Source: JBCAXA01 sp038534295
GTDB lineage: Bacteria; Pseudomonadota; Gammaproteobacteria; Steroidobacterales; Woeseiaceae
Assembly: GCA_038534295.1 (NCBI GenBank)
Contig: JBCAXA010000005.1
Location: 145,151 to 209,150, forward strand
Reading direction: 5' to 3'
DNA: 64,000 nt
Shown here: positions 61,239 through 64,000 of the stretch, piece by piece
How the letters are laid out: each line of letters starts with the position of its first letter
How positions within the stretch are numbered: position 1 is the first letter of the stretch
The notes under the pieces: generated by a model
The model's input: only the letters and a program-made list of their open reading frames with translations
The model's database searches: none
Told to the model about the DNA's origin: nothing
Made by a program: the position numbers and the translations under genes

Positions 61239-61748
61239 TCACTGCCGTCCCATAAGCAGGTCAATATTGACCTCGCCGTCTGACTCAAAGAGCGAGACGG
61301 CGCGTTCGAAGAAACCGGCAAGATTCTCGGCCCAAGGAACCAATTTTCCGCTTGCTCGCGAGTATCCAAGTATCTTCCCAGCCTTGTCAGAATTGCAGCA
61401 AACAACACCATATGTATCGGCGTTCCAGCTCAGAAACGGAACCCAGTTCCGAGGCCATGCGCCGTCGACGCCAAGCGAGATATCGTTAACTATGTCACCC
61501 TGCTCGAGAAAATCCTCTAGCAACTCGACCGCGTCATCGGCGGCCAACGCGTACCAAAAATCGCCTAAGTCAACCCCGTTATGAGAACGAAAAAGCAATT
61601 CAACATCTTGCGGCAGCCTGCCGACGCCGACCGCTTCGAGCAACGGTCGAATATCATCCGGCTCGGATAAGGCGTAGATTCCTTCTACGGATTCTGATCT
61701 ATCGCCGACAAGCAAGGACTTGGTGGACTTCAGAAACTCGTGAATCAC
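61239..61748 (-). CDS. SMI1/KNR4 (SUKH)-type protein, possible toxin-immunity factor
   Basis: About 169 residues from GTG 61748; TTG 61775 is an alternative and the frame is open back through the rrn terminator to 61856. The sequence has the SUKH hallmarks: an acidic N-terminal part with LLEAVGVGRLPQDVELLFRSHNGVDL (helix then the conserved LP..Y/L..NG), WYALAADDAVELLEDFL, WVPFLSWNADTYGVVCCN (the W..F..DxxG-like core) and a closing FAGFFERAVSLFESDGEV-like helix. SUKH proteins are mostly immunity proteins against polymorphic toxins. No toxin gene is in the window. It sits between a repeat tract and the rrn terminator, a likely insertion hot spot. Confidence 0.75.
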   Translation of the reverse strand: MIHEFLKSTKSLLVGDRSESVEGIYALSEPDDIRPLLEAVGVGRLPQDVELLFRSHNGVDLGDFWYALAADDAVELLEDFLEQGDIVNDISLGVDGAWPRNWVPFLSWNADTYGVVCCNSDKAGKILGYSRASGKLVPWAENLAGFFERAVSLFESDGEVNIDLLMGRQ

Positions 61749-61813
61749 TTGAATGGGGTGATCCTTCCTTTTCAAACAATAGTCTCTCGATGTGAGAGTA
61801 GGTTTTTGACGCT

Positions 61814-61851
61814 CCAAAAAGAAAAGCCGCACCCTAACGGATGCGGCTTTT
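61814..61851 (-). terminator. rrn operon terminator
   Basis: On the minus strand AAAAGCCGCA pairs with TGCGGCTTTT around a 10-nt loop, followed by CTTTTTGG. It begins about 11 nt after the 5S 3' end. The stem and tail recur in repeats A and B. Confidence 0.9.
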
Positions 61852-61861
61852 CGCAATAAGA

Positions 61862-61979
61862 ACCTGGCGGTGACCTACTCTCACATGGGGAGACCCCACA
61901 CTACCATCGGCGCAGAGCATTTTCACTTCCGAGTTCGAGATGGGATCGGGTGGTTCCTACTCGCTATGGCCGCCAGGCA
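61862..61979 (-). rRNA. rrf: 5S ribosomal RNA
   Basis: The minus strand reads TGCCTGGCGGCCATAGCGAG at its start, has CCCGATCCCATCTCGAAC and GCGCCGATGGTAGTGTGGGG internally, and ends CACCGCCAGGTT, pairing with the start. About 118 nt, normal for bacterial 5S. It is downstream of 23S with a 135-bp spacer, the standard rrn order. Confidence 0.95.
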
Positions 61980-62114
61980 AACCGGTTGATCAATGAATCG
62001 CGACCAGAAGGTCGCTCCTACATTCATCGATCGAATTCGTTAACAATCTGAAAAGTTTTGACGTCACTAGCGTGTCGCGTAGCGTCGCGCCGTATAAGAC
62101 CGTTTTGGTGTTAT

Positions 62115-64000
<1,886 letters not shown>

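Overview
The window looks like chromosomal DNA of a free-living, probably marine, Gammaproteobacterium. It is moderately GC-rich and densely coded. The ribosomal RNA, three TonB-dependent receptors with DEVVVTATKR-type TonB boxes, PEP-CTERM/VPLPA-CTERM secreted proteins and secreted dockerin- or Ig-like proteins all fit that group. I cannot name the genus from sequence alone.

Layout. 1-6.3 kb: the 5' part of a secreted PDZ/TPR protein, two regulators (LysR, AraC), a small lipoprotein, and an NmrA/DUF1772 pair downstream of the AraC gene. 6.4-17.6 kb: a complete-looking aromatic or haloaromatic modified ortho-cleavage cluster in two divergent arms. The minus arm has cycloisomerase, TfdB-type phenol hydroxylase, OsmC-like protein, TonB receptor and a fused 3-oxoacid CoA-transferase. 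The plus arm has a LysR regulator, intradiol dioxygenase, dienelactone hydrolase and maleylacetate reductase. The expected flow is phenol -> catechol -> muconate -> dienelactone -> maleylacetate -> 3-oxoadipate -> 3-oxoadipyl-CoA. A 20-bp operator-like sequence is repeated at both promoter regions.

17.8-20.7 kb: a small membrane protein translationally coupled to a fused PlsC-like/OlsB-like acyltransferase (OlsF-like ornithine lipid synthase), then a YHS-domain protein. 20.7-29.1 kb: an extracellular block with two tandem paralogous propeller/Ig-like/dockerin proteins, a cohesin-like VPLPA-CTERM protein, a subtilase with a C-terminal membrane anchor, and a PEP-CTERM protein. 29.4-41.3 kb: miscellaneous secreted and membrane proteins, a 2OG-Fe(II) oxygenase, a BlaI repressor with an M56 peptidase-ankyrin fusion, an alpha/beta hydrolase, an FG-GAP lipoprotein and a TonB receptor.

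41.5-48 kb: a Sel1 lipoprotein and an outer-membrane protein/GT2/GT87 envelope-glycan operon. 48-51.2 kb: four small secreted, lipo- or membrane proteins. 51.3-56.8 kb: a two-component system divergent from a secreted TPR-CHAT protease and its partner. 56.8-61.8 kb: repeats, a strong promoter-like palindrome, a third TonB receptor, an IS66 remnant, a nine-copy short-repeat tract and a SMI1/KNR4-type gene.

61.8 kb to the end: an rrn operon on the minus strand (5S, then 23S). The 23S gene is interrupted at the position equivalent to E. coli U1917, inside the I-CeuI target sequence, by a 785-nt group I intron. It encodes a LAGLIDADG homing endonuclease whose reading frame runs through the intron's catalytic core. 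This intron and the halo-aromatic cluster are the two most notable items.
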